Below, in pieces: positions 61,496 to 64,000 of a DNA stretch of 64,000 nucleotides (positions within the stretch are counted from its first letter, which is position 1; each line of letters opens with the position of its first letter). The notes beneath the pieces were generated by a model, which searched no databases, was not told where the DNA came from, and saw nothing but the letters and a program-made list of their open reading frames with translations. The translations under genes and the position numbers were made by a program. The stretch spans positions 35,271,753-35,335,752 of the forward strand of contig CP141149.1 in NCBI GenBank assembly GCA_035235625.1, in the 5' to 3' direction. Source of the stretch: Saururus chinensis. Its lineage: Eukaryota; Streptophyta; Magnoliopsida; Piperales; Saururaceae.

Positions 61496-62438
61496 AATTA
61501 TGCATTATGATGCAGTGTTAGGTGATATGAATGTGTGATCAGAAAGTGATGCACCATGTAAATCTTTGATCTAAACGATTTCATTTCTAAGCTATCGTAT
61601 TTTCTACGTTGATAGTGATATTAAAAACCATTGCTGAGTGTTAAAACTCACCCCTCTTTTGTGTTTTGATTTGGGGCTGCGTGGTGCGACACGCAGACGG
61701 ACAGGATTGCCTTTTTGAGGAAAGGTCAGAGGTAGCTTGGGTGTGATGATGGAGATCGTTGCGTGACTTATCATCGTTTATTTCATGCTTTATGTTCGAA
61801 CCTTTGTGTAGGGTTCTTGTTTTGGATTTATGTCGTATACTACAGTTGTGATGCTTATGACTTATTTTGAGCCGGTGTGGGCTTTACTTAAACTAAGCTT
61901 GTGGATTTGAGATTGTTGTTTACTTTGTGTTAAGCAACACCTTTTTCTTCCCTTTTAGTTACTCTTGCTCAAAGGATTGTGCGTACTCCGTGTTGTTGTT
62001 AATCGCCCGTGGTTAGGGTTAAGTCTTCCGCTAGATCGTTTTCTCAATGTTCACTTCGTCGCCCCCGCGCGCTTGACCGGCCCCTGCACCGGGTTCGGCT
62101 TGCGTCGGGCATCGCCGAGGCGTGACAATTTTAATTATGTAATAAGGGCAATTAGGTCAATAGATTAATTAGAGTATTAGTGGTTTGTTTTAATTATGTT
62201 ATTGGGCCATAGGCACCTATTAGTGAGCCCATTAGTTAGCCTATTTAAATGTAAGGGCTATGCCCTAATTGGGATTTATGGAATGAATGATTAATTGTCT
62301 TGTTTTTCCCCCTTTCCTCTCTACCTCTCCCTCCTATCCGGCGGCCATGCCACTCCTTCTCCCCGTTCCCGGCCTTCCTGCTCCATTCCTTTCTCATTAC
62401 CGGCTAGCCAAGCCGTTGTGGACACCTGTCCACAACAT

Positions 62439-62451
62439 TGGTATCAGAGCC
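62439..62451 (+). other. Primer-binding site, tRNA-iMet type
   Basis: TGGTATCAGAGCC, one base after the LTR end ACA, the standard spacing. Confidence 0.88.
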
Positions 62452-64000
62452 CAACTGTGGCGGGTACCATGTACACGTCCTCTAGCACCCTCGATGAGTT
62501 CTCTGTTAAGCGCCCCCCATCTTACCCGCCACCAAATCGCAAAAGTGCCATGCCAGGAAGAACATCCACAATGAGGCTCATCGTCACGGTGTAAAAGCCC
62601 CGAACCAGTACAAGAGCCGCCTCTGCAAGGACGGAACGGTTGCATGTGTCAGTTTTGTTGCTTTGCCCACACCACTGAGGAGCTTCGTCCGCTTGACGTA
62701 TCCATGGGCTCTGCAGTTCCCTCGCCTCGGTCATCTTCCTCAACTTCGGCAGCCACTACTTATGCGAGGGGAAGGGTACTGGAACAGTGTGGGCCAAAAA
62801 CCATCCAACCCTTCCACCAATTGTCTTCTCTCCAAATCTGGCAGTTGCATTTGGTGGTAAGAAGAATCGCCACATCCAGCCTCCGGACGCCCGTCCTGTA
62901 GCAACCTCTCCCCTCATGCTTACTTGGTAACCCACCAATTGCTAAGCTTTGCCAGGACCACTGCCACTTCTTCGTTCAAGCCTCCCCTGCTCTCTGGTTC
63001 TTCAGACTAGCGCCACGGCTCAGATTGGAGGACGCCACTTAGTCTTCGCGCTCGGATCGAGAACAGAACCTCTGTCATGGAACGGTTCACCTAAAAAATC
63101 ATCACCATGGCTTCTGAAAGTACTTTTAAGAACATCTTGACAAGTCTCCCAAAGCTAGGCGGGGGTGAGTTCTAGAAATACTATAGCTTGCCCGCTCTCA
63201 ACAACTCAAGGATTGATGGACTGCCATACACTGTAAGGAATTTCCTTGTTAAACAGGGTGTGCTAGAGTCACTACACCCGGCGGCGGAGATCCCACATAT
63301 GGGACTCAGCCCCGCCGGCATCTGGTCGAGTTGGTTTTCCTCCTGGGCAGTTTCAACTGCAGAACTGTCATGGGCGAGCGATGGGTACGTGCCTCCTTGC
63401 CATAGGAGCAGCCTACACTCCCGTTGTCGGTCCAATGTGCCTACTCCACTGCAAGCACCTCCATTATTTCCTTGCTCATCGACCTCCTTCAATTCACCCT
63501 CGTTGCCTATCTTCTCTACCACCAGAGCAAGTTTCTCCTTTGCGAAGCTCTAGACAACAATGGAGAACAAGTCAAAGACATTTCGTTTCACCTCAATCTA
63601 CCACAAGAAGAAGACCATCCTCCACAGATTGGGATTGTACTGATACAAGGGGGAGGGAAGGACTGAGAAAGAGGTGGGATCTGCTATCACCAGCCTTTGC
63701 GTCCCTCCCTCACCATCACCAACCTCTACTTTTCCAGATAGAACAAACTCTCTATTTCACTATAGAAAACAGGGGTTGCGGCCTTCCAACACTCGGGGCC
63801 TCAAAAATGTCCGCCATGGCTACCTCTTGGTTGCCCATCACCCTCCAGTGGCCACCCATCTAGCCACCGTCACCGCTGTAAGCTATGGCCGCCGAAATCT
63901 TCCTGCCTTCCGGTGAAACATTCTGCTGCACGATTTTGCCAAACATTGCTGGCCGGACTATGGGCCCATCATTGGCGCCCCAAATATCGGCTCTAGCTAT
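62452..64000 (+). pseudogene. Internal region of the second small-LTR element, partial
   Basis: GC-richer than the surroundings, with short frames in all phases (for example 63188-63553). A gag function is expected from position but no core motif or zinc knuckle is visible before the window ends. Confidence 0.4.

Larger units (their letters stand above)
58507..62127 (+). mobile_element. Solo long LTR with ATTTT target duplication
   Basis: 3.6 kb from TGTAAGGACCCTCATC to GAGGCGTGACA, flanked by ATTTT at 58502-58506 and 62128-62132. No primer site or coding region adjoins either end, so it is a solo LTR left by recombination. The family shows long LTRs with GATCGATCGG-type blocks (59575-59670). 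Confidence 0.88.
58486..64000 (+). mobile_element. Second small-LTR retrotransposon, 5' part, cut by window edge
   Basis: The 5' LTR is TGTTAGGGTAGTTAGTATTTT (58486-58506) continued by 62133-62437 (ending CACAACA), about 326 bp once the inserted solo LTR is removed. A tRNA-iMet primer site follows at 62439. The internal region to 64000 has only broken frames; I do not recognise gag with confidence. The LTR shares the style but not the sequence of the intronic gypsy element. Confidence 0.75.

Overview
This is nuclear DNA from a flowering plant: spliced genes with GT-AG introns, AT-rich intergenic DNA, many MITEs, Mutator-like elements (MULEs) and LTR retrotransposons. I cannot place the species. 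Three host genes are supported, all on the + strand. (1) A conserved gene of unknown function, about 240 aa (755-9311), whose third intron holds a decayed Ty3/gypsy element. (2) A KNL1/SPC105-type kinetochore scaffold gene (15661-25487) with an N-terminal RVSF phosphatase-docking motif. (3) A CONSTANS-LIKE 9/10-type B-box/CCT regulator (39648-42817). All exon limits were read by eye.

The spaces between genes are built from mobile DNA. Two related MULEs have exact 9-bp target duplications. MULE-1 (10231-13792) is internally deleted and lies on the - strand. MULE-2 (29994-36231) carries a 639-codon MuDR/DDE/SWIM/CCHC transposase frame plus a second gene with a plant mobile domain (PMD, the MAIN/MAIL family domain). 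Both carry arrays of short interrupted palindromes just inside their terminal inverted repeats. The two copies have lost different parts. MULE-1 keeps the transposase N-terminal exons and the PMD tail. MULE-2 keeps the catalytic and PMD cores but has lost the N-terminal exons and gained stops at three Gln codons.

From about 50 kb onward the window is layered LTR debris and gene scraps. A fragment of a HOP/STI1 co-chaperone gene abuts a 3-kb LTR in reverse orientation, which is itself split by a related LTR in forward orientation. Fragments of a UDP-glycosyltransferase and a MATE transporter follow. A third copy of the long LTR (58507-62127, target duplication ATTTT) is a solo LTR that landed inside the 5' LTR of another retrotransposon, whose internal region runs off the right edge.

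The strongest unusual signals are the PMD-carrying MULE pair with its palindrome arrays and complementary deletions, the C-to-T pattern of its stop codons, and the two-level LTR nesting on the right side.
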